Positions 23,994-32,810 of a stretch of 64,000 nucleotides of DNA are shown piece by piece. Numbering within the stretch: position 1 is the first letter of the stretch; every line of letters starts with the position of its first letter. Origin of the DNA: CAVSRC01 sp963785065 (GTDB lineage Bacteria; Pseudomonadota; Alphaproteobacteria; Rhizobiales; Kaistiaceae); assembly GCA_963785065.1 (NCBI GenBank), contig CAWATX010000002.1, positions 2,108,001 through 2,172,000 of the forward strand. The letters run 5' to 3'. The position numbers and the translations under genes are program-made. The notes beneath the pieces were generated by a model. It made no database searches and had not been told where the DNA came from. It worked only from the letters and a program-made list of their open reading frames with translations.

Positions 23994-24832
23994 ATGGCAA
24001 TATACGAACCAGGCAGACGCCCGGTCGCGTTGGCGCGTGCCGACGACAGGGTGGACGGCACCTATGCCGAGCGGGCGCACCGGCTGGGACTGCCGTTCGC
24101 GCAGGAGGTCAGGCTCGATGCCGGGTCTGCCGTCGACATGGCGGCGATTGAGCGTGGCACCTTCGCCAAGTCGCCCGGGGCCGGCGGCATCGCTTTCGCC
24201 GCTCGGCGCTTATCGAGGTCGGCGGCTGGGACCCGTTCAACGTCACCGAAGACGCCGATCTCGGACTGCGCCTGGCGCGCTTCGGCTATCGCTCGGCAAC
24301 CCTCAACCTGCCGACGCTGGAGGAGGCGCCGGCGACGCTTCTGCCCTGGATGCGCCAGCGCACCCGGTGGTTCAAAGGCTGGATGCAGACCTGGCTGGTG
24401 CACACCCGCCGGCCGCTGCGCCTGATGCACGAGCTCGGCTGGCACCGCTTTCTCGGGTTCAATCTGATTGGCACTGGCCTCATCGTCTCCGCCCTGATCC
24501 ACCCGCTCTATCTGGCGACGCTGGTCGCCATGGCGACCGACCCGCTCGGCCTGTGGGGCGATGGTGGCGCCTTCGCCGCGATGATCATCGGCGTCAACCT
24601 GTTCAACCTCTTCGCCGGCTACACCGCCATGGCGGTGCTGGCCAAGCGCACGCTGGCGCTACGCGGCCAGGGTCGTGACGCCTGGGCGCTGGTGCTTCTG
24701 CCTTTCTATTGGCTATTGATGTCGGTGGCGAGCTACCGCGCGCTTATCCAGCTCGTCGTCAGGCCGCATAAATGGGAGAAGACGCCGCATCGCGGGCGCC
24801 ACCATGCGGCCGAACCGCGTTCGGTCGGATGA
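23994..24832 (+). pseudogene. Broken family 2 glycosyltransferase
   Basis: Two parts of one gene lie in different frames. The first (from 23994) encodes about 60 residues resembling the N-terminal region of long rhizobial GT2 proteins (YAERAHRLGLPFAQEVRLDA). The second (from about 24203) encodes the C-terminal third: RRSALIEVGGWDPFNVTEDA, DLGLRLARFGYRSATLN, then MRQRTRWFKGWMQTW with the QxxRW motif and two to three membrane helices. The catalytic core between them is absent, so an internal deletion plus frameshift removed it. The intact enzyme would have been an inner-membrane polysaccharide synthase. The C-terminal piece has in-frame ATGs and might still be made, but cannot be active. Confidence 0.75.
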
Positions 24833-25029
24833 CGACTGGACATTCCATCAAACCAAAGCCCGAATTGGCCCCTATCCCCGCCCCACACGAGGGACGATGA
24901 CGCCATATGTCAGGGGCGCGCCTATGACGAGGCCCATTCCGACAGCCCGCCGGACTCGCAGCCGCGGCAGGTCATCATGGAGATGCGCGAGATCCTCGTG
25001 GCCGCACAGGCGAAAGACCGGAGGTAAAC

Positions 25030-25103
25030 TGGAGCGGGTGAAGGGAATCGAACCCTCGTGTGCAGCTTGGGAAGCTGCCGTTCTGCCATTGAACTACACC
25101 CGC
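25030..25103 (-). tRNA. tRNA-Gly(CCC)
   Basis: Acceptor arms GCGGGTG and CACCCGC pair fully. The anticodon stem GCAGC/GCTGC holds the loop TTCCCAA, giving anticodon CCC. The T arm contains GGTTCGATTCC. The discriminator T is followed by encoded CCA. It reads GGG codons. It stands alone between the broken glycosyltransferase and the kinase gene. Confidence 0.97.
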
Positions 25104-25254
25104 CTGCGGCCGGAGATATAAGGCCATCCGGCGGCCGAAGGCAATCGCCGCCGGGCGTCCCGGCATCCACCCATGCGCCCGAGGCTTGCTCCGCTTCGCC
25201 ACATGATTGAGAGTGGCTGCACGAGGATCGCGGCATTTGGGGCGGGGGTGAGGG

Positions 25255-27210
25255 ATGTCCGACAGCGATCTGCTGGAGCAAATCGAGGAAGCCATCGACG
25301 CTGTGGCGCCGCCGGCGGAACTGCGCACGCGGCTGGAGCCGCTCGCCCATCTTGCCGGCGGGTCGGGCGAAGACGCCGTGCGCTATCTGACCGCCCGTGG
25401 CATCGTCGAGAATCGCAGCGAGTTGCCCCAGTCGGCTCTGGCGACGTTTCAGGCGGCCCGCGACGTCGCCCTGCGCGACGGCGTCGTCGGCCAGTTGGCG
25501 CGCATCTCGCGCGAGATCGCCCGCGTGCATTCGTGGAGCGGCGATATTGCCGGCGCCTCGATGGAGCTGTTGCGCTCGGTTGCCGAGATCGAACAGTCGG
25601 ATGCCTCGCTCGCCCGCGAGCGGGCGGGCAGCGGCGGGGCGATGGGTGAGCGCCCGACGCGCGAATCGGTGGCCCGCCGTGGCCGCCAGGAAGTGCGCAT
25701 CCGCGCCGACCGTGCCGCGACCATTGCCGAGATCGGCCGCCTCGACATCGAAGCCGGGCGCTACGAGGCGGCGCTGGCCGCGCTCGACGAGGCGGCGCGG
25801 CAGGCGGCCAACCTGCCGCGGCGCGAAGCGGGGCGCATCGCCTATAACCGCTGCGAATCCTGGTTCGGGCTGGGCCGCACCGACCGCTGCCTCCAGCTCA
25901 TCGCCGAGACGGCGCCGCTGTTCTCCAGGGACTATCCCCGCGATCTTTTTCGCCTGCACCTGCTCTTGGCGCGTTGCCTGCTGCACGAGGGCAAGCGCGA
26001 TCAGGCCGTCGAGATCGCCGGCCAGGCAGCGGCAGCTCTGGGCGCCGACGACGATTCCTACGAGAAGGGCGCTGAGTGGCAGGTCTTCGACGGCCTCGTC
26101 AAGGAACGCGATGACCCGGAGGCAGCGATCGCTGCGTTGCGCACCGCGCGCTTGCGCTTCGCCGACGACAACCTGCCGCGACATGAGGTCGAGACCAGCA
26201 TCCATCTCGCCCGGATCCTCGCCAAGCACAGCCGCATGGCGGAGGCGGAGACGACCATCGCCGAGGCGCTCGCCCGCGCCGCCTCGCTGCCAGCGCTCGC
26301 CGATCAGGTGCGCACCGCCGCCTACAGCTTCTGGGCGCCGGAGAAGATCGCCGACCTTGCCGGCGAGAACGCAGTTCGGGCCGGTGCGGCGGGCCAGGGC
26401 ATGCGCTTCCTGGTTCTCGCCACGCTGGGTAGCGGCGGCTTCGGCACGGTCGAGCGCGCCATCGACATGGCCACCGGCGAGCAGGTCGCCATCAAGCGGC
26501 TGAGAGCCGACCGCGGCCGCTCGAGCGCCGCCCGCGCGCTGATCGATACCACGGTGCGCAGCGAGGTCGAGATCGCGCGCCAGGTGCCGGCACGCTTCGC
26601 CGCGCGCACGCGCTACCTCAATATCGATGGCAATGGCGACTTGATCCTGGTCCAGGATTTCGTCGACGGCCCGACGCTGCGCAAGGTGCTGAAGGATGGC
26701 GCCGCCGACCGCGCCAAGCGCCTCGCTATTGCCGCGCAGCTCACCCGCGGTGTCGCCGCACTGCACGCCCACCAGGTCGCCCACCGCGACCTCAAGCCGG
26801 AGAACGTCATCGTCAGGGGCGGCCGCGACCCGGTGCTTATCGATCTCGGCCTGGCGGTGTTGATGGGCTCGTCCGACGTGTTCTCGGGCATGGGCACGCC
26901 CGGCTATGCGCCGCCGGAGCAGTGGAAGGCCGGCACCGCGCCGAAAATCTTCGGCAGCGAGGACGTCTATGCCCTCGGCCGCGTCATTGCGGAACTCGGC
27001 GGCGCTCCGCCGCCCGACAACAATCGCTGGCGCTCGCGATTGGCAGCGCGCTTCCACCGCGGCGCGGCCCGCAGCATCGATATGGACAATACCTTGCGCA
27101 AGCTGGTGGAACGCATGACCGACACCGACCCGGCGAAACGCGGCGTCGATCTCGGCGAGCTTGCCGGCGCGCTCGACGAGGCCGCCGCCAACGCGGGCAA
27201 CAAGCCCTAG
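25255..27210 (+). CDS. TPR-containing serine/threonine protein kinase
   Basis: A 651-residue cytoplasmic protein with no membrane helix. About 60-375 is helical with TPR-like repeats (ATIAEIGRLDIEAGRYEAAL, LLLARCLLHEGKRDQAVEIA, ETSIHLARILAKHSRMAEAE). About 385-640 is a Hanks-type kinase: GSGGFG loop, VAIKRL lysine (about 413), HRDLKPEN catalytic loop (about 511), and DLG in place of DFG (about 529), then GTPGYAPPEQW. Key residues are intact, so it should be active. It converges on an FHA-domain protein gene with a 4-base overlap. FHA domains bind phosphothreonine, so that protein is a natural substrate or reader. The ATG is preceded by GGGGGTGAGGG. Confidence 0.9.
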   Translation: MSDSDLLEQIEEAIDAVAPPAELRTRLEPLAHLAGGSGEDAVRYLTARGIVENRSELPQSALATFQAARDVALRDGVVGQLARISREIARVHSWSGDIAGASMELLRSVAEIEQSDASLARERAGSGGAMGERPTRESVARRGRQEVRIRADRAATIAEIGRLDIEAGRYEAALAALDEAARQAANLPRREAGRIAYNRCESWFGLGRTDRCLQLIAETAPLFSRDYPRDLFRLHLLLARCLLHEGKRDQAVEIAGQAAAALGADDDSYEKGAEWQVFDGLVKERDDPEAAIAALRTARLRFADDNLPRHEVETSIHLARILAKHSRMAEAETTIAEALARAASLPALADQVRTAAYSFWAPEKIADLAGENAVRAGAAGQGMRFLVLATLGSGGFGTVERAIDMATGEQVAIKRLRADRGRSSAARALIDTTVRSEVEIARQVPARFAARTRYLNIDGNGDLILVQDFVDGPTLRKVLKDGAADRAKRLAIAAQLTRGVAALHAHQVAHRDLKPENVIVRGGRDPVLIDLGLAVLMGSSDVFSGMGTPGYAPPEQWKAGTAPKIFGSEDVYALGRVIAELGGAPPPDNNRWRSRLAARFHRGAARSIDMDNTLRKLVERMTDTDPAKRGVDLGELAGALDEAAANAGNKP

Positions 27211-28979
27211 TTCACGGCGGGTGCCGCCGCCGCCACCGTCTTGTCGCCGGTGAGCGTGATGAGGTCGTAGTCGATCTTGTGTTTCGCCTGGCCGAGCACC
27301 CTCAGCGTCAGCGTCTCGTCGCGATCGGCGGTGAAGGTCAGCGTCGCGAACCAGCTCGCGCCGCGGGTGCGCGCCACGCCCTTGCCGTCGCGCAGCAGCA
27401 TGAGGTCGAGCGTGCCGCTGTATTCGCCATAGGCGACGAAGGTGTAGCTGTGGCCGGCAGTAACCGGCACCTGATGCTCGCGATAGCTCAAGGTGCCGAC
27501 GGTCACCGCCTCGCTGGTCTTGAGTGAAGCAGGGACGCGTGCCGTCTCCTCGACCGTGCCGCCGGTCTGCTGCTTGAGCGCTGCCTCAGCGTCGGCGACC
27601 ACCCGCTTCTCGTGGCCGTCGAACAGGTCGAGCGTCTTCTGCCACTCGGCCTTCGCCGCTTCCAGGTCGAAGCTTGCCGGGTTGAGCACCCCGTCGATCA
27701 GGTCGGCGCGCTGGGCATAGTTCAGCATCACCGCGCTCGGCGCCCGCCCGCCCTCGCGGATGTCGACCGTGCCGCCGGAGAGGATCGCCACCACCTTGCC
27801 ACTGGCATCGACGATCGGGCTGCCGCTGGCGCCGCCGGTCGCCGGCAGGCTGTTCTCGACAAGCAGCGCGTTGGCCGTGTCGGCATGGAAAAGGAAATAG
27901 TCGGACAGTGCCGTCACCCGCCCGAACTGCACGATCGGGTTGGGGCTGATCTGGGCGAGCTTCTGGGCGCCGGTGCCCTCGATCGGGTAGCCGGCGAAGG
28001 CCAGCGCCGTCCCGGCCGTCAGCGTCGCCGGGTCTGTGGCGCGCTGGAGAAAGCCGCCGAGATCGGCGGTTGGATCGACGTTGAGAATCGCCACGTCATA
28101 GGCCGAAGGCATTGCCGCGCCGGCGGTCAGCGACTTGAAGCCCTTGCTGCCGGCGATCGCCTGATCGACGAATTCGTTGAATGCGTCATAGCCGGGGTGG
28201 ACGTGCTTGCCGGTCACCTCCAAGGTCTCGTCGCTGTCCGGCCTGCGCACGAAGAGCTGATCGCCCGGCTTGAGGCCGACCTCGGCGACATGGGCATTGG
28301 TTACCAGCATCCCGGCCTGCAACGGCCAGGCGGTGCCGATGACCTTGGAGAGGCCGTCACTGCCCTTGAGGATGACGGCGAATGCCGCCGCCCTCAGGCT
28401 CTTGACCTCGGTCGAGGCGAAGCCGGCGCCGGCCTTCGCCGCCATGGTCTCGTTCATGTCGGCCATCTGCTGGGTGAAGCGGGCATTGGCCTGATATTGC
28501 AGCCACCATCCGACGCCGACCGCGACCACCACCACTGCGGCAAGCGCCGCCACCGCCACCTTGAGCTGGGCGGCGACCTTGCTCATCGGCGTCACCGTCG
28601 CCTGGGTGAGCGTGCTCAGCAGCCCGTCGGTGCGGGCCCCGCGCTTCATCTTCACCTGGATCATGGGCCCTTTGGCGCTGCCGAAGCGGATGGTCGAATC
28701 GCCAGTGATCGGCTGGCCCTGTTCGGGCCGGTAGCCGTTCACTTCGAAATAGTGATCGCCGAAGGCTTCGATGGCGTAGTCGCCGGATTCCTGGCGAAAG
28801 AGCCGGCCGTGGCGGCCGCCGACCATGCGCGCTTCCGGCGGGAAGACGACGTCGCAATTGGTCTCGCGGCCAAAGACGATCTCTTCCTTGCCGATTTCGA
28901 AGCTTTTCGCCTCGGGCAGGTCATGGGCGGCCTTTTCGGATTTGCCTTTGACCGGTTCGATGGTGACCTGCCAATCCAT
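27207..28979 (-). CDS. FHA domain-transmembrane-trypsin-like serine protease
   Basis: A 590-residue protein. Residues of about 15-115 form an FHA domain (FGRETNCDVVFPPEARMVGG, RHGRL, FEVNG). A membrane helix follows (about 139-162, VAVAALAAVVVVAVGVGWWL), then a trypsin/HtrA-like domain with the triad His in VTNAHVA, Asp in YDVAILN and Ser in GGASGSP. The C-terminal 90 residues form a beta-rich domain (YTFVAYGEYSGTLDLMLL) like a pre-peptidase domain. Topology puts the FHA in the cytoplasm and the protease in the periplasm, so it could carry a phospho-signal across the membrane. The ATG at 28979 follows AGGCGAG. Confidence 0.87.
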   Translation of the reverse strand: MDWQVTIEPVKGKSEKAAHDLPEAKSFEIGKEEIVFGRETNCDVVFPPEARMVGGRHGRLFRQESGDYAIEAFGDHYFEVNGYRPEQGQPITGDSTIRFGSAKGPMIQVKMKRGARTDGLLSTLTQATVTPMSKVAAQLKVAVAALAAVVVVAVGVGWWLQYQANARFTQQMADMNETMAAKAGAGFASTEVKSLRAAAFAVILKGSDGLSKVIGTAWPLQAGMLVTNAHVAEVGLKPGDQLFVRRPDSDETLEVTGKHVHPGYDAFNEFVDQAIAGSKGFKSLTAGAAMPSAYDVAILNVDPTADLGGFLQRATDPATLTAGTALAFAGYPIEGTGAQKLAQISPNPIVQFGRVTALSDYFLFHADTANALLVENSLPATGGASGSPIVDASGKVVAILSGGTVDIREGGRAPSAVMLNYAQRADLIDGVLNPASFDLEAAKAEWQKTLDLFDGHEKRVVADAEAALKQQTGGTVEETARVPASLKTSEAVTVGTLSYREHQVPVTAGHSYTFVAYGEYSGTLDLMLLRDGKGVARTRGASWFATLTFTADRDETLTLRVLGQAKHKIDYDLITLTGDKTVAAAAPAVN

Positions 28980-28995
28980 GCGCGCTCGCCTAAAA

Positions 28996-29020
28996 CTGTC
29001 GACCAAAGTTGAGGAGACAG
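28996..29020. promoter_or_regulatory. Interrupted inverted repeat in the divergent promoter region
   Basis: CTGTC, fifteen bases, GACAG lies in the 128-base gap between the FHA-protease gene and the divergent Crp-like fusion gene. It is a possible site for the Crp-like regulator or another dimeric protein. The arms are short. Confidence 0.2.
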
Positions 29021-29107
29021 ACTAACAAGGACAAAACGGCGAAAAAAGGCTGGATTCGGCACGGTAATGGGACACTATCTGGCCCTCATTGCGAGCATAG
29101 TGAGCGC

Positions 29108-31735
29108 ATGAATCGCGAAAATATTGCCGAGGTGCTTGCGGCGGTGCGCCTCTTCCGCGGGGCCGACCCGGCGATCATCGCGCGCATTGCGCAACAGCCG
29201 CGTGCCCGGCGGCGGACCGGGCCGGACGAGCCGGTCTACGAGGCCGGCGATCCCGCCGACGCCATCTTCCTCGCCTTTCCCGCCGATGCCGGCGCGGTCG
29301 GCCCGCGCGGCATCGTCGAACTGGTGCTGCCGGCCGGCGAGGCCGGGCTCCCCGGCCACGTCGAGCATGTCGTCGCCGGCGACGCCTTCGGCGAGTTCGA
29401 ATTCGTCGCCGCCGGTCTCATCGATGGCCGGTATGTCCGCCGCTCCGCGGCGCGCACGCTTCTCGCCTGCGATCTCTACCGCATTCCCTTCTCACTGCTC
29501 GCCCCGGTGCTGGCCGAGGCCGAGGCCATTCGCGGCCGCCTCATCCGCCTGTCGATGGAACGGCTGCTCTCGGCGCTCGCCATCAAGTCGACCCACTTCC
29601 TTGGCGACCGCGACATCCAGCTCGCCAACTGGCTCATCGATGCCGCCGACAATGTCGGCATCGCCGAGGGCCGCCACGTTCGTTTCTCCCGCGCGATCAA
29701 CCAGCGCGAGATTGCCGAAGCACTTGGCGTCAGCCGCGAGACGATCAGCCTGCGCCTCAACGAGTGGGAGCGGGCAGGGCTGCTCAACACCGGCGGCCAG
29801 TCGCAGCGTTTCGAGATCCTCGACTATCCGCGGGTGGCGCTGCGCGCCAGCGTCCGCAAGAGCGACGCGCCGGCGGCGATCGAGGCCGCGCTCGACGAGA
29901 TCGACGGCGACCTCAACCGTGGCGATCTGGTGCGCGCCCGCAACGTCGCCCTCGACATGCTCACCTTCTTTCCGGCGAGCCCGGACCTCCGCCATCGCGT
30001 GGCGCTCGCCGCCATGCGCGCCGGCGCCGTGCGCGAGGCGGTCGACGTTCTGGCACAGAGCGGCTACGCCACCGGCGGCGACGTCGACCTGCTTGGTGAG
30101 CGGGTACGGGTGGGCCTTGCCCGTCCGGCGGTCGCCCCGGCGCGCCTGTTCTTCGGCGACGCCGAGCCCGGCGACGAAGCGGACCTCGACGACGAGGCCG
30201 AGGCGCGCCTGCCCACGCTGGTCGAGGATATCGCGGCGATCGAGGCGCGCGCCCGCAAGGAGATGGCCTTTGCCGCCGGCGGCTCCGGCAGTCGCCAGAA
30301 GTACGCCGCGGTCTCTGCGCACCTCTATGAGACGGTGTTTGCCGCCACCGGCGGCACCTATGCCGGCATCAACGCGGCGATGATGGCGTCGATCGCGGGC
30401 AACGGCAAACGCTCCGCCGCGCTCGCCCGCAAGGTCCTTGCCGCCCTCGGCAAGGCGCCCGAGGGCTACTGGGCCAAGGCCACGCTCGGCGAGGCCAATC
30501 TGCTGCTCGGCGAGGACAAGGCGGCGCTTGCCGCCTTTGCCGCCGCAGCGCATGAGGCCGACGCCTCCGACGGCAAATTGTCCTCCACCCGCCTGCAGCT
30601 CCGCCGCATCGGCGCCCATGCCGGCATCCCAGTCACGCCCATTCTCGATCGCCTGCCGGTCGGCAATGTCGCCGTCTATTGCGGCCGTCCGTTTGACGAT
30701 GGGGGCGCCGCCGCCGCCGACGTCGAGGAAAGACTGCAGGACGAGATCGCCTCGGCCCTTGCCGCGGCGGGCATCCGTTACGTCTACGGCAGTCTCGCTT
30801 CGGGTGCCGACATCCTGTTCGCGGAAGGCGCGCTCGCCGCCGGCTGCGACCTCAGCGTCGTCCTGCCGTTTCCGGTGGAAAGTTTCTTCGCGGCTGCGGT
30901 CACCGAGCAATGGGGCGAGCGCTTCCGCACCTGCCTCAACCACTCGACCGCGCTCATCACCGCCGTTGATTTCCCCGCGCCGAAACGCGCGCTCGCCACC
31001 CATCTCCATCACGGCTTCCGGCTTGCCGCCGGCCTTGCCCTCATGCATGCCGACACGCTGACCGCCGATGCCGTCATGCTGGCGGCATCCAACGGCGACA
31101 CGGCGAGCAACCGCACCGGCATCGCCCAGGCCATGCGCGAATGGACCGCTGCCGGACTGAGGCTCATTACCATCCCGGCCGGCATTGGAGGGGGCGAGAT
31201 CGGCGAGGCGGAGCCGGCGGTGTTCGCGCCGGTCGTCTTCCTCTGGCCGCTCGATCCGGCGGCCGACGTGGCCGCGCTCTGCCAGGCGGCAGCGGCAGAG
31301 ACGGGTCACGAGCTGGCACTTTTTCCGCGCACCTCGCGCGACCGCCGCACCGGCGCGGCAATTCCCGTCTTCGACGTCAAGACGGCGCTCGACGTGCTGG
31401 CGGCGCTCGCCGACCTCTGCCGCCGGAGCAAGGCGCCGGTCAGGATCGTCGCCGATTTCGGACCGGTGCTCGACGCCCGCGGTCGGTCGAGCGAAACGGC
31501 GACCGCGCGCCTGTCGGGCGCCTCCGACCTCATCGGCTTTCCGCCGGCCGTGCCTATCGCCACGGTGGCGTTTGCGGCCGAGGCGCGGCTTGCGGCCGAG
31601 GGGCGCGTCGCCCTGATCCCCATCGGCCGCACCACGGCAGGACCGCCCCCCGAGGGCCGTCCCCTTGCCGCCCGCGCCGTCTATGCCCTGTCCTTTGCCG
31701 GCAGCAACGCGCTGCCGACATTGGCGGTGCCCTGA
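29108..31735 (+). CDS. Multidomain signalling protein: cNMP-binding/Crp HTH, TPR-like, SLOG-like and cyclase-like domains
   Basis: An 875-residue protein. About 8-140 is a cyclic-nucleotide-binding fold (AVRLFRGADPAIIARIAQQP, GDAFGEFEFVAAG). About 170-235 is a Crp-type helix-turn-helix (INQREIAEALGVSRETISLR). About 280-510 is helical, resembling the TRAFs-binding/TPR region (DUF4071). About 515-660 is SLOG-like (VAVYCGRPFDD, YVYGSLASGADILFAEGALA). About 750-870 resembles a class III cyclase domain without its metal-binding aspartates (RIVADFGPVLD, ending RAVYALSF). N-terminal domains suggest DNA binding under cyclic-nucleotide control. The ATG at 29108 is chosen at the family-like start; it has only a weak ribosome binding site. 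It diverges from the FHA-protease gene. Confidence 0.75.
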   Translation: MNRENIAEVLAAVRLFRGADPAIIARIAQQPRARRRTGPDEPVYEAGDPADAIFLAFPADAGAVGPRGIVELVLPAGEAGLPGHVEHVVAGDAFGEFEFVAAGLIDGRYVRRSAARTLLACDLYRIPFSLLAPVLAEAEAIRGRLIRLSMERLLSALAIKSTHFLGDRDIQLANWLIDAADNVGIAEGRHVRFSRAINQREIAEALGVSRETISLRLNEWERAGLLNTGGQSQRFEILDYPRVALRASVRKSDAPAAIEAALDEIDGDLNRGDLVRARNVALDMLTFFPASPDLRHRVALAAMRAGAVREAVDVLAQSGYATGGDVDLLGERVRVGLARPAVAPARLFFGDAEPGDEADLDDEAEARLPTLVEDIAAIEARARKEMAFAAGGSGSRQKYAAVSAHLYETVFAATGGTYAGINAAMMASIAGNGKRSAALARKVLAALGKAPEGYWAKATLGEANLLLGEDKAALAAFAAAAHEADASDGKLSSTRLQLRRIGAHAGIPVTPILDRLPVGNVAVYCGRPFDDGGAAAADVEERLQDEIASALAAAGIRYVYGSLASGADILFAEGALAAGCDLSVVLPFPVESFFAAAVTEQWGERFRTCLNHSTALITAVDFPAPKRALATHLHHGFRLAAGLALMHADTLTADAVMLAASNGDTASNRTGIAQAMREWTAAGLRLITIPAGIGGGEIGEAEPAVFAPVVFLWPLDPAADVAALCQAAAAETGHELALFPRTSRDRRTGAAIPVFDVKTALDVLAALADLCRRSKAPVRIVADFGPVLDARGRSSETATARLSGASDLIGFPPAVPIATVAFAAEARLAAEGRVALIPIGRTTAGPPPEGRPLAARAVYALSFAGSNALPTLAVP

Positions 31736-31739
31736 GGCG

Positions 31740-31773
31740 CAAAGAAGAACGGCCGGTCCCTGAGGGCCGGCCG
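31740..31773 (-). terminator. Terminator of the secreted protease genes
   Basis: The stem CGGCCGG-CCC / GGG-A-CCGGCCG, with a single bulged base, is followed on the minus strand by TTCTTCTTTG. It lies 30 bases past the trypsin-like gene stop, and directly after the convergent fusion gene, so it may serve both directions. Confidence 0.6.
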
Positions 31774-31804
31774 CTGGATCGCGAGCAATGCAAAAAGCGC
31801 GCTG

Positions 31805-32710
31805 TCAGTTCTTCGCCATCGTGTCCTTGATCCACTGGGCGAACGGCGCCACGCGGCCATAGACTCCGGGCAGGGCGGGATTGCCGCACTGGATGCCCCA
31901 GCTCACCACGCCGACCTGCAGATAGCCCTTGTCGTCGGCGAGCGGCGCCACCAGCGGCCCGCCGCTGTCGCCATAGCAGGAGTCCTTGGCGCCTTCCGGG
32001 CTGCCGGCGCAGATCTCGTTGGGCGTGACGGTGAGATCGTTGTTGGTGGCCGCGCCATAGGCGACGTAGGAGGCCTTGCACTCGTCGTTGGGGATCGCGT
32101 CGACGGTGACCTCACGCAGCTGGTCGGGGCTCGACAGCTCGTTGCGGGTGAGCAGCTTCTGCGGCGAGACCATTTCCAGGCCGTTGCGCAGGTATTTGGC
32201 CGCCTCGAAGCCCTTGAAATCCCACAGCGCGCCCCAGCCGGTCACCGTCAGCTTGGTCTTTGGCCCGATCACCTGTTTCTCGGTTTCGGGATCGGCATAG
32301 GCGATCGTCGTCACATCCTTGAGCGGCTCCTTGAGCTTGATCAGGGCGACGTCGCCCTTCTCCGAGGTGCCGTATTCGGGATTGGCGATGACCAGCGCGC
32401 TGTCGACCATCTTCAGCTTGCTCTGATAGACGCTGCCATAGCCGACGACCACTTTCTGCGTCGCCTTGCCGAAGGAGACGACGCAGTGGGCGGCGGTCAG
32501 CACCCACTGGTTCGAGATCAGCGATCCGCCGCAGAAGCCCGACTGCGAATCATGGCTGTCGAAGAGGCGCACCTGCCACGGCCAGGCGCCGTCGTCGGCC
32601 ACCGGCTGGCCGCCCATGATGAAGTCACTGTTGATGCGTGCCTGCGCCGCGGTTGCAGTCACCCCCATGGCGACGACGACACCGACGGCAAGCTTCGAAA
32701 TGATGTGCAT
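31805..32710 (-). CDS. Secreted chymotrypsin-family (S1A) serine protease
   Basis: A 301-residue protein with a signal peptide (MHIISKLAVGVVVAMGVTAT then AAQA) and a full S1A protease domain. IMGGQPVADDGAWPWQVRLF begins the mature part, LTAAHC holds His (about 72), GDVALIKL holds Asp (about 120) and CYGDSGGPLV holds Ser (about 247). Paired cysteines fit S1A disulfides. S1A enzymes of animal type are uncommon in Rhizobiales. No inhibitor or propeptide beyond the short activation segment is seen. The ATG has a good AGGAGACAGCA site. It lies 100 bases behind the metalloprotease gene and may share its transcript. Confidence 0.9.
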   Translation of the reverse strand: MHIISKLAVGVVVAMGVTATAAQARINSDFIMGGQPVADDGAWPWQVRLFDSHDSQSGFCGGSLISNQWVLTAAHCVVSFGKATQKVVVGYGSVYQSKLKMVDSALVIANPEYGTSEKGDVALIKLKEPLKDVTTIAYADPETEKQVIGPKTKLTVTGWGALWDFKGFEAAKYLRNGLEMVSPQKLLTRNELSSPDQLREVTVDAIPNDECKASYVAYGAATNNDLTVTPNEICAGSPEGAKDSCYGDSGGPLVAPLADDKGYLQVGVVSWGIQCGNPALPGVYGRVAPFAQWIKDTMAKN

Positions 32711-32810
32711 TGCTGTCTCCTGATCCAAATTGAAACTCTGTCTCATTCGCTCGCGGGGTCGCCGGCATGACCGCTATGCCACGCGAGATTGCATCACGCA
32801 CCGCGCTGCC

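Noticed and set aside
24833..25029. A short frame ending in SQPRQVIMEMREILVAAQAK that looks protein-like just before tRNA-Gly
   Set aside because: It has no start codon upstream in frame. It may be a remnant of a small gene, but the evidence is too thin; nothing else was seen in this gap.
24922..27057. A 711-codon frame on the minus strand opposite the kinase gene
   Set aside because: It mirrors a well-supported kinase gene; its Arg/Gly/Glu-rich translation is typical antisense coding in high-GC DNA and it runs through the tRNA-Gly gene.
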